64,000 nucleotides of DNA, from assembly GCF_035046485.1 (NCBI RefSeq), contig NC_085137.1, forward strand, positions 479,161,396-479,225,395. Reading direction: 5' to 3'. The translations under genes and the position numbers were made by a program. The notes beneath the pieces are model-generated. The model had not been told where the DNA came from. It was given only the letters and a program-made list of their open reading frames with translations, and did not search any database. Position 1 is the stretch's first letter, and every line of letters starts with the position of its first letter. This document shows positions 1 through 10,807 of the stretch, one piece after another. This DNA comes from Aedes albopictus (Eukaryota > Arthropoda > Insecta > Diptera > Culicidae).

Positions 1-600
1 CTTGCAAGAAGTTCTAGAAGAATCTTCTACTGAATGGGATCCTTAAAATAATCCTTGGAGTAATTTCTTAAGGCAGCCTTGAAGAAATCCTCACAGAAAC
101 TTTGAAAGAAAACTTAGCAGATTTTTTTTTGGAGGAATCCTCAGATGAACTTCTGAAGAGAGGAACAAGATTCTGGAGGAGTGAAGAATTAGCAAACGTT
201 AAAATACACGTACCTAAATAAAAAAATAAAGGTTCTGGAGATTTTTCAGAAAAAAATAATGAAGATTTGGAAATGCTTGGAAGATTCCTCGGAGATTTTT
301 CACAGAAATCCATGGACAAATATTCCATGAACATTCAGGAGAATTTTTTGAATGGTCCTTTGGAGAGTATTCTAAAGAAATAAATAATAGTATTGGAGAA
401 ATTTTCGTGGAAATTTCGAAAGGAATCTTCAGGTGAATCCCTGGAGATATTTAGAGGAGTCCATGTCCAAATATTCAGTAATATTCTTGGAGGATTCATT
501 GGGAAAACCCTAGATAAAACTAAGACACTTTTTGAAGAATACATAATTGAAAGACTTACTAAAGAAACGCTTGATTGAAACTTTTTTTAAATAATCGGAG
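1..600. repeat. Decayed short-period GAA/TTC-rich repeat
   Basis: This stretch is built from imperfect copies of a short motif resembling 'tggaggaatcctcaga' and 'gaaatttctggag', with no fixed unit length left. The same flavour of repeat returns at 7.2-8.1, 28.3-31.3 and 45.5-48.7 kb. The small open frames here have repetitive composition and no recognisable domain, so I do not call genes. Confidence 0.5.
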
Positions 601-1690
601 ATATTTTTGTTGGAACCATTCAGGTATATCTGCTGCTGTTTTCATAGTTTCTACTAGAATCCTTCCAGAAATTTCTTGATAAATTTTCTGATATATCCAA
701 ATGGATTACGAGTTCCTCACACATCTCTGGTTAAATTGGGGATACAACAATTATTTATTTCTACTTATGTTAAAAAATCCCAAAAAGCGCCAACACAAAT
801 GTATGTTTTAAATCTGTTTGGAAAACTGAAAACCAAACTTAAAATTTTCATAAATTTTGGTGCTCGGGAACTAATTTGAGATTTATATAGAAGTTTAATC
901 ACCGCTTGGCGGCGGGTTTCACACTAAATGAAGATATTTAGCAGTTGCATTGCTGCCAAAAGGTTTGGAACATAAAATCTCATTGAAATTGTCTTTAGGT
1001 TTTAAAATGAAATTCTAAAATTCTGAAAAAACCTAATGATTTAAATATTTTAACATCAATCATTTTTTTTTTTCAAAATTGAAAAAGTATTGTGCATTTT
1101 TGAGCAAAACATTGAAAAATTTCTAAAGATTCTGTCTTCAGAATTCCAGGAACATTATTCAAATAAAACATTGAAGGATTTTTTAGAGATATATGGATAA
1201 GTTTTGAGAAGTATTATCGAACGAATTGAAAAAAAAATGTTTTGTAACCTTTGGTGGAATATCTGGAAATATTTGTAAATAAATAACTGGAAGATTCTCG
1301 TAGGAATTCCAGGAGAAATCTAAGCTGTTATTTTGGACAAATCTTCGGATGAATCTATAATAATTTTTTTGTAAAACTCCGGAGTAATTCTTGGAAAAAA
1401 GAAATATCTTGAGAGAAGTTTTCGAAAAAAAAATTATGTGCTGGGACGATTCTTAAAAAACTAATGGAAAAATACTCAGATAAAATTCGATGGAAAACTC
1501 AAATGAATTCTTAAAATAACCTCTTTTGGAACGTTTGTTGATACATCCCTGGATGGAAAGGATAACGCATTTTGAATACTTACAAATGGATACATTAATA
1601 GTTTAGAAAGTTCTGTAGAAAAATTTCTGAAAGTTTTTTTTAGTAAATAAGACACGATCGATGAAGTTGTAGATTTAAGGAAAAAAGCTG
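601..1690. other. AT-rich DNA, nothing recognised
   Basis: The sequence is AT-rich with many short A and T runs. No open frame of convincing length, no tRNA-like fold and no terminal inverted repeat was seen. Confidence 0.5.
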
Positions 1691-1960
1691 AATTTTTGTA
1701 TGGTGAGAAGGAAAATTATTCATTTCTGCAATAAAATAGGGCAAAAAGCTTAAATAATATTATTACTTGCATCATATGCTGTTTGAGAAAAACTTTAGGT
1801 AACTGTGTTGTTGAAGAGGCAAGAACAGCAGAAAACAAGGAAACAGTTACCAAAGGGTTTGCTCAAACAGCATGAAATGAGACAAGGAATTATACTACCC
1901 ACGATTTTGCACCACTTGATAGCAGAAACGGAGAATGGACCTTCTCACCAAACACAAATT
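1691..1960. mobile_element. Imperfect foldback (MITE-like), ~270 bp
   Basis: The two halves are imperfect reverse complements. 'TGGTGAGAAGG' at 1701 matches 'CCTTCTCACCA' ending at 1950. 'ATGCTGTTTGAG' near 1777 matches 'CTCAAACAGCAT' near 1862, and 'GGTAACTGT' near 1798 matches 'ACAGTTACC' near 1842. The loop is only about 40 bp. Several mismatches and small indels suggest an old copy. No clear target-site duplication was found, so the exact ends and superfamily are uncertain. Confidence 0.5.
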
Positions 1961-2344
1961 TAGTTCATTACTTCAAATAATCCAGTTTTTCACCGATCAT
2001 GTCCTATTCCTGAAAATTTGGTTTTGATTTCCATGATTTCTGATGATGCACGAAGTAAACTGAGATGATGATGAACCTGGGCGTGTTAGTGGAATACCTG
2101 TAACTAAAAAGAAAATAGCCGAGTCAAGTACAAGACACTGAAGACGACCTTACAGTTGAGGTCAAAATACGTATCTCTCAAAGGATGTAAATTCTTGTTG
2201 GATTTGAAAGGAACAGCACTGAACACGATTTTCTTTTTACTCAAATTGAGATATTCTATAATCGTTAGTTTCTTAAAAGGTCTGATTCGTAAGTAGAATG
2301 TTTTCAAAGTTTCCATGGAAATTTTCAAAATTCAAAATTATCTT

Positions 2345-2405
2345 CATTACTATTTTTATTATTAGTGTTATTATTGAGGATTTCAGCCCTTGGCTTTTCA
2401 CCTCA
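2345..2405 (-). repeat. Feilai-like retroelement 3' tail, minus strand
   Basis: Read on the minus strand this contains 'GCCAAGGGCTGAAAT' followed by AATAAT-type tandem repeats. That is the same 3' terminus seen in the full Feilai-like SINEs of this window ('GCCAAGGGCTAAAAATCTCG'). No tRNA head is attached, so this is a 5'-truncated copy or a related family sharing the tail. Confidence 0.45.
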
Positions 2406-2605
2406 GCGGATCTATTCTGCAACTAATGTCGAACTAATACTTTTGCATATGCATATTCATCGGAAACTCTATCTAAATCTCACTGGAAATTCCTTGTAAA
2501 ACTAATTTAAATCTATATTCCAAATATATATTCTAGAACTCCCAAAAAATGGAAGATTTTGTATTACAATCGATTTTTCTCAACTAACTGACCAAGGACA
2601 CAAAC

Positions 2606-2655
2606 CAGCCAAGGGCTGAAAATCTCTATAATAAAGATAAATCAATCAATCGTGT
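2606..2655 (+). repeat. Feilai-like retroelement 3' tail, plus strand
   Basis: 'GCCAAGGGCTGAAAATCTC' is followed by 'TAATAAAGATAAATCAATC', which ends in short tandem repeats. It matches the tail of the full SINE copies and lies about 200 bp from an inverted tail of the same kind at 2345-2405. Confidence 0.45.
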
Positions 2656-2740
2656 TTAACTGAAAACTACTACTCACTCAAAGTGCAAATTTTCGGTAAT
2701 ACCAATCCGTGTGGTCAATCAAGAATTTCAAATAACTCAA

Positions 2741-2973
2741 CGTACATATGTACAGATGGGTAAATTATTGGTTAAATTGGGAAAAAATCCACAGCTCAGG
2801 TGAGATTTGAACTCACGACCCTTATTCGCTAGACAAGTGCTTTACCAACTAAGCTACCGAGCCAATTAATGACCCGGCAACCTAGTTGTCATAAGGTTCA
2901 ATTCTAATCTCATCGATCTATATCATCTTCCCCTAAACCGCAAATATAACCATCTCTGTTGTACATATGTACG
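2741..2973. mobile_element. Possible small element with TACATATGTA ends
   Basis: The left edge reads 'CGTACATATGTACAGATGG' and the right edge reads 'CCATCTCTGTTGTACATATG' and then TACG. The reverse complement of the right edge resembles the left with a 4-bp indel. GTACATATGTAC is itself a palindrome, so the terminal-repeat reading is weak. The segment encloses the tRNA-like sequence at 2793-2863. Confidence 0.3.
2793..2863 (-). tRNA. tRNA-like sequence, anticodon AGC (probably tRNA-derived pseudogene)
   Basis: On the minus strand this folds as a full cloverleaf. The acceptor GGCTCGG pairs with CTGAGCT (G1-U72 and G6-U67 wobbles). The D stem is GCTT/AAGC, the anticodon stem CTTGT/ATAAG has loop CTAGCGA, and the T stem is GTGAG/CTCAC with loop TTCAAAT. 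The variable loop is 4 nt. Internal box A and box B sequences are recognisable, and a T6 run follows within about 10 nt, as a Pol III terminator would. AGC would decode alanine, but position 3-70 is C-G, not the G-U that defines alanine identity. A repeat-associated tRNA-like gene or pseudogene is therefore more likely than a true tRNA-Ala. There is no intron. Confidence 0.55.
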
Positions 2974-5190
2974 AAGAGCGAAAGCGATTTGTTTATTGTT
3001 TGAAACTCCAAAGAATTTGCGCATTTAAAGATTAAAAATATGCCCTTCTTTTGCTTATCCTTTAACAAAGGATTGCCAAAGGATAGGCGAAAGAGGGCGG
3101 GATTAAAAGGTACACAACTGATTACACTTATTCGAAGATTAGAGGGTTGGAAATGTCGTACAAGATCAAAAATATGGATTTTGTAAATTTTTATTATAGA
3201 TTCTCTAATTGCATGAGCATCAGCAACTGTACCAAAAGTTGAACTGTTTGTATGATGAACTCCATTTTTTTTTAATTTGTAATGTCATCTAAAGTTTTAC
3301 AAAAACCTTTTGTCTGTATTACTCTGAAATTAACGGTCTCTTGTAAACTGGTTTGAATACCAATAATTTGTATTCAAGTCCCGATATCACCACAAATTCA
3401 TTTATTGTGAAAATTAATGCAGCTGTGTCGTAGCGATTGAAATTTAGTCACAACTTGAGATGGTTTAAGAACTCTTTTTACAGAACTACTGGAACCTTGA
3501 TACAAAAATAAGCAAAATTTCAAGATCTGAATCTAAGCTTCTAGTGCACCTGTGGATTACAAAACTTGACCTGTGAAAAAAAAATACATTTGTAAGGTTT
3601 TTAAATGGTCACAAATTTCCCTTTTCGAAAAAAGGCAAAATTTCAGTTTTTTAAATATTTTATATGCTAATAATATCATTATATTATATTACATTATATT
3701 TTACAAGATAACTTATGTGTTTCGATAGACTGATCTACTTCACACAAGGACATGACTATCTAAATATTAACATTTGAGGATTATCCCATAGTCAAAATTT
3801 TGAGAATTAAAAAAAAGAGAAATTTACGATATGGTGCAAAATTTTCATAGAATTTCTTCTGAACCTTTACTCTACCTTGTACTGCTTATATTTTACTCAA
3901 CTTCAAAGTTATGAATTGAATTCTTGGATTTAATTTTAATTAGACTAGTATTTCCACGTTTACCACTTTTAAGGCGTTGACCACCTTTTGCCGTGTACAC
4001 GATTTACTACGGAATTTACTACCCGTTACTACTACTATCGCGTCCCCAATATGTGTACCGTCATTCGTCAACTGTTTGGATTCGTCAATATCGAGGTACC
4101 TACTGCAACTGACACGACGAGGTGTGCATTACTGCAACAATCTGCCCGCTTGGTTGCTACTTTCCTCATCCATTGTGACTACGTTGTTGTGACCCATTGT
4201 CGAGACCCGAGATGACCTCCTCCGTCTGCTTGCATGCACTTTAGGGAGGCAGTTGGGCGGGATGTTGATTAGCTTTTTTTTGCTCTCTCTCACATTCGCT
4301 CACTTACTGCTGTTGCTGCTGCCCTGTTTGCAATTTAATGATGCTGAAATGTATGACTGTTGTATTACTCTGTTTTTGTTGTTGTTGCTATAAATAATAA
4401 TGAATAATTTGTATTGTAGTTCTCTATCACTCACTGTTTTTTGTTTTTCCTTTTGTATTATTTCAGGTAAGTGGACTGCACATTTGATGGTGGCGGTTGA
4501 AACACAATCGTGCGTTCGGTAAGATTGAGTAAGATAGAACGCGCCAAATATCTCATGTAGATATTTTCCGTTTTTGATTGGGATGCAAATTGTGTTCGAT
4601 ATGGAAATTTGCTATGAGCCAGCTAAAACGGGTCAACGAAGAACAGCAACAAAGCCACAACAGCCTGTTTATGTTACGCTCAAGTGTCTGTCGTAATATT
4701 GCAGTTTTTATGCATAAACATCTTACTAGAGGCGGGGACATGGGCAACTGGTACTCGAGCCGCTTTACAATAAAACAAAATTAATATTAATATTGCGAAC
4801 CACAACATAAATCATAACAACACACCACCGTCGTGTCTCGGCCGTTCACCGTCTGGTCTGGTCTGATTGGGTTGACATTTGAAGTGCTGATCTTGACGAG
4901 TAATCTTGGTAGATAGATGTCTATGACGACGTTACGCCAGACAACAGTGCAGCTGCAGTCGTAGGCATAGCTGTTTCAAAGTCAAGGTGTTGCATATTTT
5001 ATTATTATTCTTAAAATGATGAATCGTCTGATTATGACGGATTGCTGGAGATGTGGTTTGCATCATTGTTGTAATATAAATCTGGTTTTTACTGATGAAC
5101 TACTATAAATAAAATCAAATAAACAAAATTATACACAAAATGAAATGAACAAAATCAAGGAAGTAAATTAAAATTTTTAAGCAAATGAAA
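2974..5190. other. Unique-looking DNA, no gene recognised
   Basis: AT-rich sequence with a more GC-balanced patch at about 3970-4260 and a CT-rich, CTG-containing stretch at 4270-4330. Short overlapping open frames (60-75 codons) in the GC-balanced patch show no domain or splice context. No terminal inverted repeats were found. Confidence 0.4.
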
Positions 5191-5194
5191 TGCG

Positions 5195-5375
5195 GGAGCG
5201 GATCTGGTGTGATGGTTAGAACTCTTGACTATCACGCCGAGAACCTGGGATCGAATCCCACTACCCACAAACTCACTAAGCGTGGGTTCTTCCTTCGGAG
5301 GGGAAGTAAAGCGTGGGTCCCGAGATGAACTAGCCTAGGGTTTAAAATCTCGTTATTAAAGATAAAAAAAAATAT
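5195..5375 (+). mobile_element. Feilai-like tRNA-derived SINE
   Basis: The head 'GGAGCGGATCTGGTGTGATG' carries a box A-like TGGTGTGATGGTTA. A box B-like 'GGGATCGAATCCC' lies about 40 bp on. The body includes 'TTCTTCCTTCGGAGGGGAAG' and 'GTGGGTCCCGAGATGAACTA', then a 3' end in 'AAAATCTCGTTATTAAAGA' and poly-A. This architecture fits the Feilai SINE family known from Aedes aegypti. Flanks 'GCAAATGAAA' and 'GCAAACGAAA' could be a 10-bp target-site duplication with one change. SINEs encode no protein; transcription would be Pol III from the head. Confidence 0.85.
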
Positions 5376-6640
5376 GCAAACGAAAAAAAAAATCATTAAC
5401 ATAAATAATATGGCTAAAGCAATTTAATAAAATCAATAAAATAACTTTGAACATAAATCAATTAGCAAAGTAAAATGAAATATGATATACCATGTGATTT
5501 GAATGACCCATAGATTTTAATTTGAAGAAATCCTAGGAAGTTAAACACAACTTATTCTCTCTTAAACCCTGGTATTGCATCCATTTCACTACCAACGAAT
5601 TCCCCTATGAACTCGATGGAGACACCGATACAATGATATTGCATATTTCCCTGTTCCAGAGTTCTCTTTTCCCTTCTCTATCCCATATATTCCAGCGGTC
5701 TTCCGCTGGCCACATGTGTATTCCATGTGCAACTCTCCAAACATTCAGCAGACGAAACTCCAGCTAGACATAGAGACAAAGTCCCATTCACGATTCAAGT
5801 CTGACCCCATGCCATCAGCTGGTTGTGACCAAACAGGCAACCGTGGACGTTCCGACGACGATATCCACCGGTGTACGCCATTCGCGCCAAAACAGTTCCC
5901 TTTGCCCGTTCGCCCCTCTTTCCACCGGTATGTCCGGGGGTCTGAGGCAATGCTCATTGTTTTGATTTGGCTCTTGAGCTCTCTCACTCGGGCCTGCCAG
6001 GCCCCAGCATCGGCATCGGGACCGCGCGCGCGGAGTTTATCGAATGTCAATTTCGAAATTATCACATTTGCATAATTATTTACTATTTTAATTTAATCCG
6101 CTTCGGTTGGGCAGTTGAGTTGGCTGGTCGATGGTGGAGTGATCAATATTTTCGGTTAAATTGTGTAGATAAAATTCAATACAAATAAATGCTCCATCGC
6201 GGGTGGCGATAATGGGGATTCGGTACCGAGTGGGAAGGAACGTTTTGGAATAGGAAATGTCGATGTCCTAGCTGGTGGGTTGAATCCTGTGTGCACTTCA
6301 GCGGTTCGACATCGGCAAATCCACTTACGCGAATGTTCGAAGTTTCAAGTGGAAGATAATTTAGTTTTAAGCTTGAGTGGACTCTGTGCTATGGTAATGA
6401 TATTTGAAACAGAACCGACCTATACAAAAAATCAGCTATTCACCAATGGTTAAGTTAGATTCCCAGTATGGTTTAAGCTCTTTTTGCAATAAAAATTTCT
6501 TTAAGTCTGCATTGTGTCTGCCACATAATATATTCTGTAATCCTTTAGGGCCATAGTTTTGAAAGAAGGTATTGGTCCCTAAATCAAGCATCTTTTGAAA
6601 GGTGAATGACAGTAGGAACGTCAGAACACAATAAAAAAGT
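5376..6640. other. Unique DNA with a GC-richer patch at 5.7-6.06 kb
   Basis: The GC-richer patch has open frames on both strands (119 aa plus, 106 aa minus) that overlap each other. Neither shows a domain, signal peptide or splice sites, so both are probably chance open frames in GC-balanced DNA. The remainder is AT-rich and unremarkable. Confidence 0.35.
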
Positions 6641-6644
6641 ATTT

Positions 6645-6844
6645 TAGGATGGTCAGGTTTTTTTACGCGGGGGATACGTACCGCGTAAAAAAAAAACTCA
6701 GTTCAAAATTCAAAAAACCGCGTAAAAAAGTCTCACCATTTCTCGACGAATCATGCGAAAATAAGACGATGCAATTTTTTTTGTATGGAGTTTTCATTTA
6801 CGCGGCCGCGTAAATCAAAACCGCGTAAAAAAAGACCTGACTGT
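6645..6844. mobile_element. MITE with CAGGT...ACGCGG terminal repeats
   Basis: The left edge reads 'GTCAGGTTTTTTTACGCGG' and the right edge 'CCGCGTAAAAAAAGACCTGA', then CTG-TA, giving inverted repeats of about 20 bp. Internally the ACGCGG/CCGCGT motif recurs several times, so the element is rich in sub-hairpins. The right end abuts TA, as expected for Tc1/mariner-type targets, while the left flank is degraded. A partial inverted copy lies at 7037-7153 inside the neighbouring hAT element. Confidence 0.7.
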
Positions 6845-6850
6845 ATTTAC

Positions 6851-6883
6851 TTACCTTACCGGTCAGACCTGGTCCGACTAAGG
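6851..6883 (-). pseudogene. LINE 3'-end fragment, separated by hAT insertion
   Basis: 'TTACCTTACCGGTCAG' and the following bases are the distal 3' end of the LINE whose C-terminal coding end resumes at 8572. A related copy of the joined sequence is seen uninterrupted at 21479-21565. The last eight bases, GACTAAGG, are the target duplicated by the hAT element. Confidence 0.65.
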
Positions 6884-7036
6884 CAGTGGTGCTCAGGCTG
6901 GAGGATACCGTGGGCCAAATTTGCAATTCGGGATCGACCTGCGGGCCGCATAAAACATCGATGCACAAAAACAACAAAAAGAACATTTCTCAAGCATATT
7001 TATTAAAAATCTGAACTGTTCAGAACTTGTGTAAAG

Positions 7037-7153
7037 GTCACGTAAACGAAAACTCCATAAAAAAAATAGTTTCATCGTTTTATTTTTGCATGATTCGTCG
7101 AGAAGTGGTGAGACTTTTTTTACGCGGTTTTTCGAATTTTGAACTGAGTTTTG
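7037..7153. mobile_element. Partial inverted copy of the ACGCGG MITE
   Basis: The reverse complement of this segment matches about 6690-6800, sharing 'CTCGACGAATCATGC', 'TATGGAGTTTTC' and 'CCGCGTAAAAAAAGTCTCAC'. It lies within the hAT element, whereas its sister copy lies just outside. Its outer ends are missing or degraded. Confidence 0.65.
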
Positions 7154-7199
7154 AAGTTTGGCTGAAAAAAATGTTTGAGCTTCAAATTGAAATTCAAAC

Positions 7200-8105
7200 A
7201 AACAATTTTGAAGTTGCCCCTAGAATTGCCTTGAAGCCATTTCAAGAACTTGTCAAGCAGCTTTTACAAGAATTTCTTTTGAATCGCTCCAAAATGGTTT
7301 GCTGGATTTTCTCCTGAAATTTCTTGTGGAGTTGCTCCAGAAGATTTTCGAGAAATTTCTTGAAGTTTCTTTTAGTTTTTCCAGAATTCTCTTGGAACAC
7401 CTCCAAGAACTCCTCTTAGATTTGCCTTTGGACCTGCCTTGAAGTTACTTCAGGAATTCTTCATTAATCGTATCCAAGAATTTCTCCTGGATTAGCTTCC
7501 AGATTTTTCCGAAAATTTTCCAGGAGTTTCTTTAAGATTTTAATAAATTCTTTCCATAAGTCTTTTCTAAAGTTGATGAAATACTTCATCATTAAATTTA
7601 TTCAAAAATTAGATTTTTAACAATTGTTTCCGGAAGTTTCTTCAACATTATCTTCTAAAGTTGCTGCAAAAGTTGCTTTAAATTTATTGTTCAAATTTTC
7701 CTAAGGCGTTCTAGGCATCTTTTGTGTCTTGATGCAGTTGGTCCTGGAATCTTGTTTGTAGCTACTCCTGAAAATTCTCGTTTTGTTGCTCGAGGAATTT
7801 ATTCTAAAGTTGTTTAAGAAATTTCTTTTAGAGTGGCACCAGAACATTTTTCTAGGAGATGCTGCTATAATTTCCATGCAGTATCGCCACAACTTTTTCA
7901 TTGAGTTTCTTCAGGTTTATTTTCTCCAGGATAATTTGAGTTTCTCCATATATTTCGCTTAGAGTTGCTTAAAATTTTTCTCCAATAATGTCTCCTGGAA
8001 TTTCTCCAAAAATGTATCCAAAAGTTTCTCCAAAAGGGCACAGGAGACGCTTTATGAATCTCGCCTGAGATTTTTTCTTTAAGTTCGTTCAGGAGTTTCG
8101 CTTGG
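7200..8105. repeat. Decayed TTTCTCCAGGAATT-type repeat inside the hAT element
   Basis: Imperfect repeats of a ~12-24 bp motif ('TTTCTTGAAGTTTC', 'TTTCTCCTGGAATTTCTC') occupy the hAT interior. No unit is conserved enough to count. Small open frames here are repeat shadows. Confidence 0.5.
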
Positions 8106-8571
8106 ACAATTCAAATTGGATTCGTGAGTTTTGTTTCGAAAAATGTGTGAGTCTTATAATAGAAATTTAAACAAACAGTGGAAACTAAACAATATTGGCA
8201 ACCAAGTTGAGATTTGTTGAGAATTTCGTGCCTTGTGTTTCTATTTGATTCATTTGATTCGTACCACTTATAAATAACTATAAGCTGGCTTCGTGACTTA
8301 GCTGAAACGCCGAAATATTTCGGAGTTGCAATTTCGAATCTTACCAGAACGAATTGTTCTTTTTGTTCATTTATCATTTAATTAGTGTTCCAACACTGTG
8401 GAAATTGATCAGCAATTTTTTTTGTTTAATTTTTTAATAAATTTAACGAGTAATTTCAAATATTCGTTCAAAAATTTCGATTCATTTTAAAGTACTCCGC
8501 GGGCCGCATCTGAAGGCTTGAAGGGCCGCATGCGGCCCGCGGGCCGCAGGTTGAGCACCACTGGACTAAGG

Positions 8572-8790
8572 CCTGAGTGTCTTCTGCTGTACGTAGGACT
8601 GTAGGAGTCGTCTCTATTTGACTCGGTCCATGCCTGCGCGTCTCTCTGTGAACCCTTCAGATGCAGATCATCCTCGAGAACCATTTTTACTGGGTTGTTA
8701 TCCGACATCCTATTGATGTTTCCCGCCCACCAAAGCCTCCCGATTTTCGTGGTGTGGACGATGTTTAGTTAGGATATATTTAGGTCATTG
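8572..8790 (-). pseudogene. LINE ORF2 C-terminal fragment
   Basis: The minus-strand frame reads a degenerate version of the C-terminal tail of mosquito non-LTR retrotransposons. 'GRLWWAGNINRMSDNNP' corresponds to the usual 'RLRWLGHVxRMxxxxP', followed by 'KMVLEDDLHL' and 'RRHSGLS' near the stop. Only the last ~70 codons are present. It runs into its own 3' end at 6851-6883 across the hAT insertion. The same LINE family appears at 21479-21565 and, with more of its RT, at 60845-62330. Confidence 0.7.
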
Positions 8791-9480
8791 AAATATTTAA
8801 GACAATGGGATCAAATGATAAAAGGCTCAACCTGAATATTGTTGATTATGTCATGCTACTCAGTGTAGCAGAACGTGCTACATTACACTTTGGAATTGTT
8901 TTTTACATCGCTTTATTTAAAGTCTAATTTATTTGATTCTAACAAGATTCTGCTTAAACTATAACACGTGGTTTCAATTCCGAACGATACCCATCATCAT
9001 ACTCCCGGTAAAAATAACCATTTCTAGAACTCCGCGATTGATGAAGTTTAGAAGCGTTCCGAGTACATGCAACAAAAAAGAGAAAGGCCCAGTGGCAGGG
9101 CTTCTTAGAAGACTCCAGAGGGTTAAGCAAATCTTCACTTGCATCTTCTAGTTTGAGAGCCTCTTATTGAATATGCATACCTTCGTAAACACCAATAAAC
9201 TGCTGCTCCGGTTTGAGTTCTCCAAACGTTGCAGTTGATTGCATTCCTTATCGCTACTCTCAGTGATTCTTACATTGAGTTTTATCACAGACTTGTTGTG
9301 AATGTTGAACTCGTTAAACTTGGAAAAACAGGACGACTCGTTAATCCGGCTAGGTGAAGTATTTAGTTTGAAAAGGAACCTTCAGACAAATGGCCTTGAA
9401 TCATTGTTATTCTGGCATTGCGTGGTGCATCTACATGAAGATTGACCAGGACGAACCACCAATACGTTTGTTCGTTGCTA
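8791..9480. other. Unique DNA, nothing recognised
   Basis: No inverted repeats, tRNA-like folds or convincing coding frame were found. A 72-codon plus-strand frame at 8933 shows no domain. Confidence 0.35.
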
Positions 9481-9489
9481 CAGTTTGAT

Positions 9490-9800
9490 GGTATAGGTAG
9501 AACACATATCCTCGCTGCGGGTTGAGCAGGAATCTCTAGAATGTTTGTAGCGTAACAAGTCGTACCACCTCATCCTTCCCTGGATGCAGTTCTTGAATAG
9601 GAACGGTTATCAGTGCATCGGTGGCAAGTTCTTGAAAATTAGTTTGGACCGTAGACTTTGGCCAGACTATGACCCTATCTCAGTTCTATGAGTCTGCGTC
9701 TTGGTCTATGTAGTTTATAAACAGTACCTTACGTAGAGTTAAAGCCTGTATATCCGGTGGACGTGCTTCGTCAAAGGACGTGTGAGTTGAAAAAGGCCTC
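9490..9800 (-). pseudogene. BEL/Pao-type integrase C-terminal remnant
   Basis: On the minus strand one frame reads through 'IQELHPGKDEVVRLVTLQT'. This resembles the C-terminal integrase-domain motif of BEL/Pao polyproteins, where a GRV-x-ELHPGxDGVVRVVxxxT pattern is usual. Upstream in the same frame stop codons interrupt the sequence, so it is a dead fragment. No integrase catalytic triad or LTR could be placed. The assignment rests on this one motif and is tentative. Confidence 0.4.
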
Positions 9801-10805
9801 TATTTGAACAAGGTAATTTGCGATCTTGATGAACTCCAACGAAGTGTTTATTTATTAATGGCAGAGTATTTGTTGCCGAACGAATAATTGGAAAACTCAG
9901 GGTGAACAAATTTAAGAAGTTCGTTATTTATTTAGAAAATCTCAGCTCACAGTACTCTGCTAGAAACGAGGCAGCGAAAAGCTAGCATAAAATTAGTCGT
10001 GCAATTCCAGATGCTGCAGCACACATATACATCAACATTAATCTTGGGAGAATTATCTCTGCGGTGATGCGGCTTGAGGTTCATTGATCCCCAAAAGTGT
10101 ATTTCCATGACCGGAAACGAGTGAGGAGCGGTGATTGGTTTCACCGGAGGTTCAGAACTGCTCACTGGTTTTTGGTTTTACGGGATAGCATTTTTACGGA
10201 GCCATGTGCAACACGGAGTGTAACATTTTTCATCTCTCAGAATTTAAACCGTATTCGATGAGCATTTGTATGGAGCTGCGAAGGATTCCATAGGAATAGA
10301 ATTATTGGGTTGAACCATTGGAATGGTGAGTTTGACGAAACATGCGCTGGAAGTAGCATAAGGATGCACGCACGACATCGTATAAAGTGCTATTTTAACC
10401 CTCGAGTGATCGCGCTGCTTTATTTTATACAACACGTTGAAAAAATCTTGCTTTTACCGGAGGTTTAGTTACTATGACTTTGTTTGGATCTTATCATATC
10501 ATGCTAGTTCGACTCACATTGGTGTACGAATGAAATCTCACACATGTAAAAATAAACTCGTGATAGGGTTATACAAGCTCGCATAAGCCAGAATCGTTTA
10601 CGTTGACATAATGCGGTTGCATATGTGAAAAAATGACAGAAGTGCTGTAGGATTTTGGATGCAATGCTGCAAGAAAGTCATCATTATTGTTATAATCTCA
10701 TCAGATTTGTTTTGTGTAGCTCTGATAATCAACAATGGATGACACTAGCCAGAGAGAATAGTAAAAACAGTGCGGGAAATCACGCTTTATCGGTTTAATT
10801 CCAGA
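9801..10805. other. Unique DNA, nothing recognised
   Basis: Sequence is unlike the surrounding repeats. The frames at 9947-10165 and 10244-10435 (minus) are 60-75 codons without domains. No repeat ends were found. Confidence 0.35.
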
Positions 10806-10807
10806 TA

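Larger units (their letters stand above)
6884..8563. mobile_element. Non-autonomous hAT element, 1,680 bp, 8-bp TSD
   Basis: The element begins 'CAGTGGTGCTCAGGC' and ends 'GGTTGAGCACCACTG', giving imperfect inverted ends of the classic hAT form. It is flanked by exact 8-bp direct repeats GACTAAGG (6876-6883 and 8564-8571), the signature length for hAT transposition. Both subterminal regions carry repeated GCGGGCCGC motifs, plausible transposase-binding sites. No transposase frame survives. The interior holds a partial inverted copy of the ACGCGG MITE and about 900 bp of decayed 'TTTCTCCAGGAATTTCTT'-type repeat. It interrupts a LINE tail. Confidence 0.9.

Noticed and set aside
5716..6075. 119- and 106-codon opposite-strand ORFs
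   Set aside because: They occupy the same DNA on opposite strands with no recognisable domain; likely chance.
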